From NCBI GenBank assembly GCA_900552285.1, contig URYV01000039.1:1-11302 (forward strand): a stretch of 11,302 nt of DNA. The letters run 5' to 3'. The translations under genes and the position numbers were made by a program. The DNA is from an uncultured Oscillospiraceae bacterium (GTDB lineage Bacteria > Bacillota > Clostridia > Oscillospirales > Acutalibacteraceae). The notes beneath the pieces were generated by a model. It searched no databases. It worked only from the letters and a program-made list of their open reading frames with translations, and was not told the DNA's origin. Shown piece by piece: positions 1 to 7,281 of this stretch (position 1 is its first letter; the number at the start of each line of letters is the position of its first letter).

Positions 1-513
1 AACAACTTTGACCGGTTAACCAAAGATTTCAATCTGGGCATTTCTCCACGCAATTATGATGTTGCCTCTCTGCTTTATATTTCGGAAAACGGGTATGCCG
101 GTCATGTAGCGGCGGACTATTTTCATCCGTTCAGTTACGAATATGAGTTCAGGGACTTGGCAGAAAAACTGGGTGACAGCATCAAGGCACGGCAATCGGC
201 GCCGATGTCGTCACATGATTTCGGCTATGCAGCCTTGCAGATGGAAGCGAAAGCAATGGCAAGAGATATTTTGCAATCGGAGTTCCATATAACGGATGGA
301 GAATTCAAGTTGAGCGGAAGTATCAACCGGGTGGAAAAAACGGAAAGAATACACCCCACCTCTTGTCAACATTCCCAAAAACAAAAGAGGGGTAAATCTT
401 CCGGGGCAGACCATATACGAGAGATTCCGACACTGAATAACAGTCAGCGGCAAGCGAAGCATGTTGCTTCCATTACTCCCGATAAAAAGGAAAAGAAACA
501 GCTAATCATATAG
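1..513 (+). CDS. Unrecognised protein, C-terminal part only (runs in from left edge)
   Basis: Reading frame 1 is open from the first base to a TAG at 511-513, about 170 codons, so the true start lies outside the window. I do not recognise the family. The first ~110 residues look like a folded domain (for example NYDVASLLYISENGYAG, then SSHDFGYAALQMEAKAMA). The last ~60 are hydrophilic and rich in Lys, Gln and Ser, ending in a KKEKKQLII tail, as in a disordered C-terminus. Leucine codons are mostly TTG and CTG with one CTT in eleven, unlike the CTT-dominated genes downstream. That suggests a different origin from the rest of the window. It could be an accessory protein of a mobile element, but nothing in the sequence proves this. 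Confidence 0.45.
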   Translation, partial: NNFDRLTKDFNLGISPRNYDVASLLYISENGYAGHVAADYFHPFSYEYEFRDLAEKLGDSIKARQSAPMSSHDFGYAALQMEAKAMARDILQSEFHITDGEFKLSGSINRVEKTERIHPTSCQHSQKQKRGKSSGADHIREIPTLNNSQRQAKHVASITPDKKEKKQLII

Positions 514-518
514 GATTT

Positions 519-767
519 ATGGAAGAAAAGAAAATGCAGGCGGGGGATTATGAAGCGGAATTCTATATGCAGCCGTCGAATCCTGTGACAACAGAGAACC
601 GATTGCAGTATGCAGTGTCCGTGAACGGTGTTCCAATGCAGATTTTGGATGCCGTTACGGATGATTTTAAGATCGGAGATCATCAGCCTGTGTGGGCGCG
701 CGGTGTGCTGGATCAGATCCGGCGCCGGAGTGTACCAGTGCAGCTGGAACAGGGAATCAATACGATC
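519..767 (+). other. GH115-like C-terminal domain fragment fused in frame to FtsK
   Basis: Codons 1-83 of the FtsK-containing ORF show the pattern of the C-terminal accessory beta-sandwich of GH115 alpha-glucuronidases. They read EFYMQPSNP, then RLQYAVSVNGVP, then VWARGVLDQI, then a stretch ending GINTI. These correspond to the family's tract of an extended strand, a Y-[GA]-V-S-[VI]-[DN] strand, a VW...V...I helix and a G-x-[HN]-T-[IL] strand. The family would next continue with a short strand and a D-P-G turn. Instead the sequence changes at about 765-768 to the FtsK loop SGDFLTACYGKG. There is no glycosidase catalytic domain upstream, and the frame has a stop at 483-485. It is therefore a fragment. 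The assignment rests on remembered family pattern, not an alignment. Confidence 0.55.
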
Positions 768-2894
768 AGCGGCGATTTTCTCACGGCGTGCTACGGCAAA
801 GGTGTTTCGGGCGGCGGGTTGCTCGGAGGAATTTTGAGCTATCCCGCAGCCTGTGTTTTCAGTAAGGCGGGAGCCGCGATTATTATTATTTTGCTGCTTG
901 TCATCATCTTCCTCTTTGTGGCGGGAATTTCATTTAAGCAAATTGCCGAGGTTTTTTCGGGCTCGGCCGATAAAATAAAGAACAATACCCGCCGTTTTAT
1001 AGACGAGCAGAAGATCAGAGAGGAACAGCGTGCGGAGAAAAGGGCGTCGATGCCCCAAATCGAAAATGTCAAAAAGAAACCCGCCGACTATGATATTTCT
1101 CTTGAGGGTTTTCACGGGCAAAGCCCCGAAAGCCATGCGCCAGTGTCCGAGGAACAACCGCAAGAGCAGCCCCGCGAGCAGCAGCTTGAGCAGCCAAAGG
1201 CTCTTGAGGACATAATAAAAGACGCGGTAAACGACAGGCAGACGGCGGTGCATGAGCAAAAAAAGGCGGCTGTCGAGAAAAAGCCGGAGAAAAAAGCCGA
1301 AAAGGCGGCAGAGAGCCTTCCCGACGACAAAACGGGAATTACCGTGGAGACCGAATCTGCCAAGGAATACCGTTATCCGCCTCTTTCGCTGCTTGAGGAG
1401 GGTACTTCCGGCGACGGGGTCGACATCGGCGACGAGCTTAAGCAAAACGCCGAGCTGCTTGTGGATACCCTTAAAAGCTTCGGCGTCGAAACAAGAATTA
1501 TAAACATAAGCCGCGGACCGTCGGTTACGAGATATGAGCTTCAGCCGGCCGCAGGAGTTAAAATAAGCAAAATCACCAATCTTTCGGACGACATTGCGCT
1601 TAATCTTGCCACGGTCGGCGTGAGAATCGAGGCTCCCATTCCTGGCAAGGCTGCCGTGGGAATAGAGGTGCCCAACAAAACGACTGCGTCGGTGCGGCTG
1701 AGAGAAATTATCGGTTCCAAAAAATTTGAGGACGCCAAAAGCCGCCTGACCGTTGCGGTCGGAAAAGACATTGCGGGAAACGTGATTACGGCCGACCTCG
1801 CGAAAATGCCCCATTTGCTTATAGCGGGAACCACCGGCTCGGGAAAATCCGTGTGTATTAACAGCTTCATTTTAAGCATTCTTTTCAAATCCTCTCCCGA
1901 AGAGGTCAAAATGCTTATGATTGACCCGAAGGTCGTCGAGCTTGAGGTTTATGACGGACTTCCTCATTTGCTTGTCCCCGTTGTGACCGACCCCAAAAAG
2001 GCGGCGGGAGCGCTGGGCTGGGCAGTTACCGAAATGGAAAAAAGATATAAGCTTTTCGGAGAGCATAAGGTCAGAGATATCAAGTCATATAACGACCTTG
2101 CGAGAATCAATCCGAAAATGGACACCATGCCGCAGATACTTATTGTGGTTGACGAGCTTAACGACCTTATGATGGTGGCGCCGGGCGAGGTTGAGGACTC
2201 CATTTGCCGTCTTGCACAAAAGGCGAGAGCCGCCGGCATGAACCTTGTCATAGCGACTCAGCGCCCGTCGGTTGACGTGCTGACCGGTCTTATCAAGGCC
2301 AACGTGCCCAGCCGTATTGCCCTCAAGGTTGCAAACCGTTTTGATTCGGGCACCATTATCGACACGGTGGGAGCCGAAAAGCTGCTCGGAAAGGGCGATA
2401 TGCTTTTCTATCCCGTTGGTCTTGCGAAGCCTCTGCGTGTGCAGGGCTGTTGGGTCTCCGACAAGGAGATTAAGGACGTAGTGGAATATATAACCGCCGA
2501 CGACAACTCGGCGCAGTACAGCGAGGAAATTTCCGAGGAAATCGAGCGTCAGGCCGTTGAAAGCGGAAAGGGCAAAAAGAGCGGAGGAATTTCCGACGAA
2601 TCCGACGACGGCGACGAAATGCTTCCTGCCGCCATCGAAACGGTTGTGGAAGCGGGAATGGCTTCAACGTCGCTGCTCCAGAGAAAGCTGAAACTCGGAT
2701 ATGCCCGAGCCGCCCGAATCATTGACATGATGGAGGAAAAGGGAATTGTCGGTCCTTTTGAGGGTTCAAAGCCCCGAAAGGTGCTGATTTCCAAGCAACG
2801 CTATATGGAAATGAAAATGAACGGAAACGACTCTGCCGAGCAGGGGGCTGTACCCGAGGCCGAAACCGACGAGCCGCCGTTTGACGAAGAATGA
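519..2894 (+). CDS. ftsK: FtsK/SpoIIIE DNA translocase with a foreign N-terminus (chimeric ORF)
   Basis: This is a 791-residue ORF. From about residue 84 it is FtsK/SpoIIIE, the membrane-tethered hexameric ATPase that pumps chromosomal DNA through the division septum. Residues 84-116 match the loop before the last membrane helix of FtsK, residues 117-139 form one strong transmembrane helix, and 140 to ~290 is a charged Gln/Lys/Glu-rich linker. The motor follows, with Walker A GTTGSGKS at 437-444 and Walker B VVDEL ending at D545-E546. The winged-helix gamma domain (LLQRKLKLGYARAARIID) lies at ~700-765. The first ~83 residues are hydrophilic and resemble a GH115 C-terminal domain, so the usual upstream membrane helices are missing. 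Walker B reads DELND where DE-x-AD is usual, and DSGTIID replaces the usual DSRTILD. The AGGA before the ATG sits only 3 nt away, so this start is weakly supported. The motor assignment is secure; the N-terminus is not a normal FtsK. Confidence 0.88.
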   Translation: MEEKKMQAGDYEAEFYMQPSNPVTTENRLQYAVSVNGVPMQILDAVTDDFKIGDHQPVWARGVLDQIRRRSVPVQLEQGINTISGDFLTACYGKGVSGGGLLGGILSYPAACVFSKAGAAIIIILLLVIIFLFVAGISFKQIAEVFSGSADKIKNNTRRFIDEQKIREEQRAEKRASMPQIENVKKKPADYDISLEGFHGQSPESHAPVSEEQPQEQPREQQLEQPKALEDIIKDAVNDRQTAVHEQKKAAVEKKPEKKAEKAAESLPDDKTGITVETESAKEYRYPPLSLLEEGTSGDGVDIGDELKQNAELLVDTLKSFGVETRIINISRGPSVTRYELQPAAGVKISKITNLSDDIALNLATVGVRIEAPIPGKAAVGIEVPNKTTASVRLREIIGSKKFEDAKSRLTVAVGKDIAGNVITADLAKMPHLLIAGTTGSGKSVCINSFILSILFKSSPEEVKMLMIDPKVVELEVYDGLPHLLVPVVTDPKKAAGALGWAVTEMEKRYKLFGEHKVRDIKSYNDLARINPKMDTMPQILIVVDELNDLMMVAPGEVEDSICRLAQKARAAGMNLVIATQRPSVDVLTGLIKANVPSRIALKVANRFDSGTIIDTVGAEKLLGKGDMLFYPVGLAKPLRVQGCWVSDKEIKDVVEYITADDNSAQYSEEISEEIERQAVESGKGKKSGGISDESDDGDEMLPAAIETVVEAGMASTSLLQRKLKLGYARAARIIDMMEEKGIVGPFEGSKPRKVLISKQRYMEMKMNGNDSAEQGAVPEAETDEPPFDEE

Positions 2895-2900
2895 TTTTAT

Positions 2901-2933
2901 ATGGGTTGTTTGGCTTGTTTCCTTACAACCCAT
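2901..2933 (+). terminator. Inverted repeat after ftsK (weak terminator or mRNA end structure)
   Basis: A perfect 9-bp inverted repeat, ATGGGTTGT at 2901-2909 and ACAACCCAT at 2925-2933, encloses a 15-nt loop 6 nt after the ftsK stop. It is followed by TTGCTGTTAAAG rather than a run of T, so it lacks the usual intrinsic-terminator tail. It may be a weak or processed 3' structure between ftsK and the next gene. Confidence 0.3.
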
Positions 2934-2952
2934 TTGCTGTTAAAGAGGAATT

Positions 2953-4884
2953 ATGATTAAAGATTTTTTACCCATAAACAAAGAGGACATGGAAAAGCGG
3001 GGCTGGGACGAGCTTGATTTTGTCGTCATAACCGGGGACGCCTATGTGGATCATCCGACATTCGGAACCGCCATTATTTCCCGCGTTATCGAGGCCGAGG
3101 GCTTCAGGGTTGGAATTCTGGCTCAGCCGAACTGGAAAACCGATACCGATTTCAAACGTTTCGGCCGCCCGAAATATGCCTTTATGATAAATTCGGGAAA
3201 TATAGATTCCATGGTGGCTCACTATACCGCTGCAAAAAAACGCCGCAGCGACGACGCCTATTCGGCGGGCAACAAGGCCGGAAAACGCCCCGATCGCGCC
3301 GTCACGGTCTATTGCAAAAAGGTCAGAGAAATATATCCCGATGTGCCCATTGTTATCGGCGGGCTTGAGGCATCGCTCCGCCGTTTTGCAAATTACGACT
3401 ATTGGGACGATAGGGTCAGGCCGTCGATACTTGTCGAAAGCGGCGCCGATATTCTCATTTACGGAATGGGCGAAAACCAAACCGTTGAAATCGTCAACCG
3501 TCTGCGAAATGGCGAGGACATAAAGAGCATGACCGACATAAAGGGAACCTGCTATCTTTCCGATAAACCGATCGCCGGCAAGTTTGTTCCCTCATTTGAG
3601 CAGGTGAGAGACGAAAAAAGGGAGTATGCCAAGGCCGCGAGAATCGAGCTTGACGAGGCCGACCACATAAGAGGCAAAATGCTTGTTCAAAAGCACGGCG
3701 ACAGATTTCTCGTGCAAAATCCACCCATGCCTCCGCTCACTCAGCCCGAGCTTGACAGGGTGTATGAGCTGCCTTATATGAGATATTACCATCCGATTTA
3801 TGAAAGCGAGGGAGGGGTTCCCGCCATTAAAGAGGTGGAGTTTTCCATAACTCACAATCGCGGCTGCTTCGGTGCCTGCAATTTCTGCTCTCTTGCCTTT
3901 CATCAAGGCCGATTTATTACCTGCCGAAGTAAGCAGTCGGTGCTCAAAGAGGCCGAAGAGCTGACAAAAAATCCGCATTTCAAGGGATATATCCACGATG
4001 TGGGCGGCCCCACGGCAAATTTCCGCCGCCCTTCCTGCGATTTACAGCTTAAACAGGGCCTTTGCAAGGGCAGAAAATGTCTTGCACCAGCGCCATGTAA
4101 AAATCTTGTGGCCGACCACAGGGAATACCTCGACATTCTCCGCAGCATGAGAAACATAAAGGGCATAAAAAAGGTCTTTATCCGTTCGGGCATAAGATTT
4201 GATTTTCTGCTCGAGGACAGCGACGAAGAATTTTTCAGAGAGCTTGTCAAATATCACATAAGCGGACAGCTTAAGGTCGCTCCCGAGCATTGCTCCGCCG
4301 CCGTGCTTGACAAAATGGGCAAGCCGCACATTGAAAGCTATATTCGTTTTAAGAAAAAATATGACGAATTCAACAGGAACGAGGGCCTTAAGCAGTATCT
4401 TGTACCTTATCTCATGTCTTCTCACCCGGGAAGTACGCTGAAAGACGCAATAGAGCTTGCTCTTTTTCTGAAGCGTGAGCACATACACCCGCAGCAGGTT
4501 CAGGATTTTTATCCCACTCCGGGAACGATTTCCACCGCCATGTTTTACACCGAGCTTGACCCCTATACAATGGAGCCGGTTTTTGTGCCCAAAACCCGCG
4601 AAGAAAAGAAAATGCAGCGCGCCCTTCTTCAATATTTTAAGCCGGAAAACTATGACATTGTCAGAAAGGCTTTGAAAATTGCCGGCCGGTCCGAACTTAT
4701 CGGATACGGCGAAAAGTGTCTTGTTCCGCCCGATAAAAATGAACGGACTTTCTCGGAAAAGGGCGGGAAAAAGAAGCAGGTCTCCTCGAAAAACATGAAA
4801 AATAACAAAAGAAAGGTAAGCCATCAATGGATCTCAGAACGGTCTACGGCGAACAGAAAAGGCTCAAAAGGAAAAAGACGGTAA
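2953..4884 (+). CDS. ygiQ: YgiQ-family radical SAM protein (UPF0313)
   Basis: This 643-residue protein carries the YgiQ/UPF0313 signature. The N-terminal domain begins FLPINKEDMEKRGWDELDFV and continues with GDAYVDHPTFG. A radical SAM core then has the cluster motif C305-x3-C309-x2-C312 in the context NRGCFGACNFCS, and a conserved C-terminal part includes VAPEHCS and QDFYPTPGT. These proteins bind a 4Fe-4S cluster and cleave S-adenosylmethionine. The reaction of YgiQ itself is not established. The last ~60 residues are Lys/Arg/Ser-rich and probably disordered, a common variable tail in this family. AGAGGA at 2944-2949 supports the ATG start. The 3' end overlaps the next gene by 58 nt in another frame, so the two are likely cotranscribed. 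Confidence 0.94.
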   Translation: MIKDFLPINKEDMEKRGWDELDFVVITGDAYVDHPTFGTAIISRVIEAEGFRVGILAQPNWKTDTDFKRFGRPKYAFMINSGNIDSMVAHYTAAKKRRSDDAYSAGNKAGKRPDRAVTVYCKKVREIYPDVPIVIGGLEASLRRFANYDYWDDRVRPSILVESGADILIYGMGENQTVEIVNRLRNGEDIKSMTDIKGTCYLSDKPIAGKFVPSFEQVRDEKREYAKAARIELDEADHIRGKMLVQKHGDRFLVQNPPMPPLTQPELDRVYELPYMRYYHPIYESEGGVPAIKEVEFSITHNRGCFGACNFCSLAFHQGRFITCRSKQSVLKEAEELTKNPHFKGYIHDVGGPTANFRRPSCDLQLKQGLCKGRKCLAPAPCKNLVADHREYLDILRSMRNIKGIKKVFIRSGIRFDFLLEDSDEEFFRELVKYHISGQLKVAPEHCSAAVLDKMGKPHIESYIRFKKKYDEFNRNEGLKQYLVPYLMSSHPGSTLKDAIELALFLKREHIHPQQVQDFYPTPGTISTAMFYTELDPYTMEPVFVPKTREEKKMQRALLQYFKPENYDIVRKALKIAGRSELIGYGEKCLVPPDKNERTFSEKGGKKKQVSSKNMKNNKRKVSHQWISERSTANRKGSKGKRR

Positions 4885-5771
4885 CCGTCTGCCTTGTGAT
4901 TTTTTGCCTTGCTGTTCTTTCGGTTTGTTTTGCCGTCGGAGGAGCGCCTCTGAGGCAGAGCTTTTCCCGCGCCTTCGGCCTTGCAAACAGCAAGGACGGC
5001 GCAGCAGCGGTCATTGATTTTCTCGATGTGGGGCAGGGTTCCTGCACTCTTGTTTCAAGCGGCGGAGAATATGCTCTTGTCGACACGGGCCTTGAATCCG
5101 GCGGAGGAATAGAGGCATATAACAAACTTAAAAATAAGGGCGCAGGCAGCGTCAAATACGTTTTTATTACCCATTGCCACAGCGACCATGTGGGCGGTCT
5201 GCTCGGTCTTTTCGGAAAAATTCCGATTGAAAATGTCGTTTTGTCCGACAGGGTTTACGGTCAGGAGGCCGAAGAATATTTCGACTCTGTCAAAGACGCC
5301 GCAGCACGTTATAACGTTAACCTTGTTGTTCCGAAAAGTCTTGACGGGTTTGCTTTGGGCAGCGGAAAAATCACGGTTTTTGTACCTGAAAAGGCATACG
5401 GCCAAGATGAAAATTGCAGTCTCGCATTTTTGGCCGAGTTTTGCGGTGTGAGAACGCTTTTTATGGGTGACAACGGATTCACCGAAGAAAATATGCTTTT
5501 AAACGAAGGGTTTGATCTTGATACCGACATTCTTGCGGTCGGACACCACGGCAGCAAGTACGGAACCGGCGAAAGGTTTCTTGACAAAACGACTCCGTCG
5601 GCTGCGGTGCTTTCCTTCGGATATAACAGCTACGGTCATCCGACCGATCAAGTGCTTTCCCGTCTTGAGAAACACGGCTGTAAATATTACTATACTTTTG
5701 ACGATTCAAGTCTTTCTGCGGCAATATACGGCGGCGGAAAATATGAAATTTACACTTACAAAAACGATTAA
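4827..5771 (+). CDS. ComEC-type metallo-beta-lactamase fold protein, membrane anchored
   Basis: This 314-residue protein begins with a short basic segment (KRLKRKKT), then a hydrophobic helix at about residues 18-38. That arrangement predicts an N-terminal anchor with the enzyme outside the membrane. The rest is the metallo-beta-lactamase domain found at the C-terminus of the competence protein ComEC and in stand-alone relatives. Visible motifs are FLDVGQGSCTL, the metal site H116-C-H118-S-D120-H121, MGDN at 213-216 and GHHGSK at 239-244. Members are thought to be metal-dependent hydrolases, perhaps acting on nucleic acid or phosphoesters; the substrate here is unknown. The ATG at 4827 is the only methionine before the anchor and lies 58 nt inside the ygiQ ORF. 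AAAGG at 4812-4816 may serve as its ribosome binding site. No ComEC channel part is present. Confidence 0.85.
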   Translation: MDLRTVYGEQKRLKRKKTVTVCLVIFCLAVLSVCFAVGGAPLRQSFSRAFGLANSKDGAAAVIDFLDVGQGSCTLVSSGGEYALVDTGLESGGGIEAYNKLKNKGAGSVKYVFITHCHSDHVGGLLGLFGKIPIENVVLSDRVYGQEAEEYFDSVKDAAARYNVNLVVPKSLDGFALGSGKITVFVPEKAYGQDENCSLAFLAEFCGVRTLFMGDNGFTEENMLLNEGFDLDTDILAVGHHGSKYGTGERFLDKTTPSAAVLSFGYNSYGHPTDQVLSRLEKHGCKYYYTFDDSSLSAAIYGGGKYEIYTYKND

Positions 5772-5791
5772 AAGGGAGAAACGACGCTAAA

Positions 5792-6535
5792 ATGGGAGTA
5801 TTAACCGATTTTGAGCTTGATTATTCATTTGTGGACGAAATCGAGTCGCAGGTTGCGGCCGTTGTAGTTGCGGCAGGGTCGGGCGAAAGATTCAAAGGAG
5901 ATAAGCAATTTGCCGACTTGCTTGGCGTTCCCGTGCTTGCAAGGACTCTATCGGTCTTTGACGGCTGTCCGCATATCCGAGACATTGTTGTCGTCGGTAA
6001 AAAGGACAGCGTTGCCGATATTCAAAATCTCTGCGACAGGTATGAAATATCCAAGGTGACGGCTGTCGTCGAGGGAGGAAAAAACAGATTTGAGTCGGTT
6101 GTAAACGGTGTAAAGGCCTGTTCACCCGACATCAGCTTTTTTGCAATTCACGACGGGGCAAGACCCCTTGTTACCGATGAAATTATTGCCGACGCCGTTT
6201 TTCGTGCCAAGGAAACCGGCGGCGCCGCTCCGGCCGTGAAGGTCAAGGACACGGTTAAGAGGGTCAATGTGGAAAAACGCGTGGTGGAAACCCCAAAGCG
6301 TGATTTTCTCTATGCCGTGCAGACTCCTCAGGTTTTTGATTCAAGGCTCTATAAAAAGGCTCTTGAAAAGGCGGAAAATTCCGACGAGGAATTTACCGAC
6401 GACTGTTCTGTTATGGAATTCGCGGGGTTTGACGTCTTTTTAACCGACGGGAGCTATGAAAACATAAAAATAACTACCCCGGACGACCTTGAAATTGCGA
6501 GGACGATACTTGAAAGGAGGAAAATCGGTGATTAG
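5792..6535 (+). CDS. ispD: 2-C-methyl-D-erythritol 4-phosphate cytidylyltransferase
   Basis: IspD transfers CMP from CTP to methylerythritol phosphate, the third step of the non-mevalonate isoprenoid pathway, in the cytosol. At 247 residues it is slightly long because ~20 residues precede the first strand. The nucleotide-binding loop AAGSGERFKGDK lies at 27-38, with Gly29-Ser30-Gly31, Arg33 and Lys38. Also visible are HDGARP at 120-125, KDTVK at 152-156, QTPQVF from 177, TDD at 202-204 and NIKITTPDDL at 224-233. All the landmarks expected of the family are present. It starts 20 nt after the previous gene; GGGAG at 5774-5778 is a rather distant ribosome binding site, and a GTG at 5831 is a less likely start that would trim the extension. 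It overlaps ispF by 8 nt. Confidence 0.97.
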   Translation: MGVLTDFELDYSFVDEIESQVAAVVVAAGSGERFKGDKQFADLLGVPVLARTLSVFDGCPHIRDIVVVGKKDSVADIQNLCDRYEISKVTAVVEGGKNRFESVVNGVKACSPDISFFAIHDGARPLVTDEIIADAVFRAKETGGAAPAVKVKDTVKRVNVEKRVVETPKRDFLYAVQTPQVFDSRLYKKALEKAENSDEEFTDDCSVMEFAGFDVFLTDGSYENIKITTPDDLEIARTILERRKIGD

Positions 6536-7004
6536 AGTGGGACACGGATATGACGTTCATGTTTTTGCCGAAAACCGAAAGCTGATGCTCGGCGGAGTGG
6601 AAATTCCGTGGGAAAAAGGGCTTGACGGACATTCCGACGCGGATGTGCTTATTCATGCCATTTGCGACGCCGTTATCGGCGCGCTGGGTCTCGGCGATAT
6701 AGGAAAGCTTTATCCCGATAACGACGACAGATTTTTAAATATCGACAGCAAAATTCTGCTTAAAGATACCGCAAATCGTATGTATAATATGGGATATGAA
6801 ATTTCAAACGTCGATGCGACCGTGATCGCTCAGGCGCCGAAGCTTGCTCCTTACATAGATTTGATGAAAAAGACCGTTGCCGACTGTATAGGCTGCGGTG
6901 ACGATAAAGTAAATATAAAAGCCACCACCGAGGAGCACCTCGGATTTACCGGACGGGGAGAGGGCATTGCCGCTCACGCCGTTTGCTGTATTTTCAAAAA
7001 TTAA
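6528..7004 (+). CDS. ispF: 2-C-methyl-D-erythritol 2,4-cyclodiphosphate synthase
   Basis: IspF closes CDP-methylerythritol phosphate to the cyclic diphosphate with release of CMP. The start is the GTG at 6528, because a near-perfect AAAGGAGG (6513-6520) sits 7 nt upstream and the protein then begins MIRVGHGYDVH, as IspF should. This gives 158 residues, the normal family length. Metal ligands are Asp9, His11 and His43, with DGHSDADVLIHA at 33-44 forming the active-site segment and TTEEHLGFTGRGEG near the end contributing the nucleotide side. The protein works as a homotrimer in this family. The gene begins inside the last codons of ispD, a translational coupling that fits two consecutive-pathway enzymes (IspE, the step between, is not in this window). 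Confidence 0.98.
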   Translation: MIRVGHGYDVHVFAENRKLMLGGVEIPWEKGLDGHSDADVLIHAICDAVIGALGLGDIGKLYPDNDDRFLNIDSKILLKDTANRMYNMGYEISNVDATVIAQAPKLAPYIDLMKKTVADCIGCGDDKVNIKATTEEHLGFTGRGEGIAAHAVCCIFKN

Positions 7005-7058
7005 AATTCCCCTTTGTCTGACCTTGACATAGAATGATATTGATACGAGGTGAGACAA

Positions 7059-7280
7059 ATGAAAAAACAGCTTATAATGGTCAGCTCCATTACCTATGCC
7101 ATCAAGGGCAGAGAGCTTTTGCGCGGAAAAGGCTTCAAGGCATATATCGAAAGAACACCTGGAAATCTTGATACGGCGGGCTGCGGTTACAGCATATATG
7201 TCAGCGGAGATGCCGACGCTGCCGAGCAAATTCTTAAAGATGCGGGAATAAAAATTCTCGGAAGAAGCGGCGGTCGTTGA
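7059..7280 (+). CDS. DUF3343 putative sulfur/selenium carrier-like small protein
   Basis: This is a small 73-residue protein. The ATG at 7059 is preferred over an in-frame GTG at 7050, because GAGGTGA (7047-7053) sits 5 nt before the ATG. The sequence fits the DUF3343 family, described as Se/S-carrier-like: a first strand (IMVSSITYA), a helix (GRELLRGKGF), an RTP turn, a conserved cysteine in AGCGYS (Cys42), and a closing strand-helix ending AGIKILG. It looks like a compact ferredoxin-like fold with one exposed Cys that could hold a persulfide or selenide. It ends 1 nt before a cysteine desulfurase-family gene, a pairing that supports a sulfur- or selenium-relay role. The family assignment is by pattern only and the transfer role is inference. 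Confidence 0.75.
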   Translation: MKKQLIMVSSITYAIKGRELLRGKGFKAYIERTPGNLDTAGCGYSIYVSGDADAAEQILKDAGIKILGRSGGR

Positions 7281-7281
7281 T

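Noticed and set aside
519..767. The first 83 codons as a normal FtsK N-terminus
   Set aside because: FtsK N-termini are made of membrane helices; this segment is hydrophilic and beta-sheet-like.
6489..6527. TTG at 6489 as the ispF start
   Set aside because: The GTG at 6528 has an almost perfect ribosome binding site and yields the canonical MIRVGHGYDVH start.
7024..7046. Promoter with TTGACA at 7024-7029 before the DUF3343 gene
   Set aside because: The -35 is perfect, but the nearest -10-like hexamer (TGATAC, 7041-7046) is only 11 nt away and nothing better fits at 16-18 nt.
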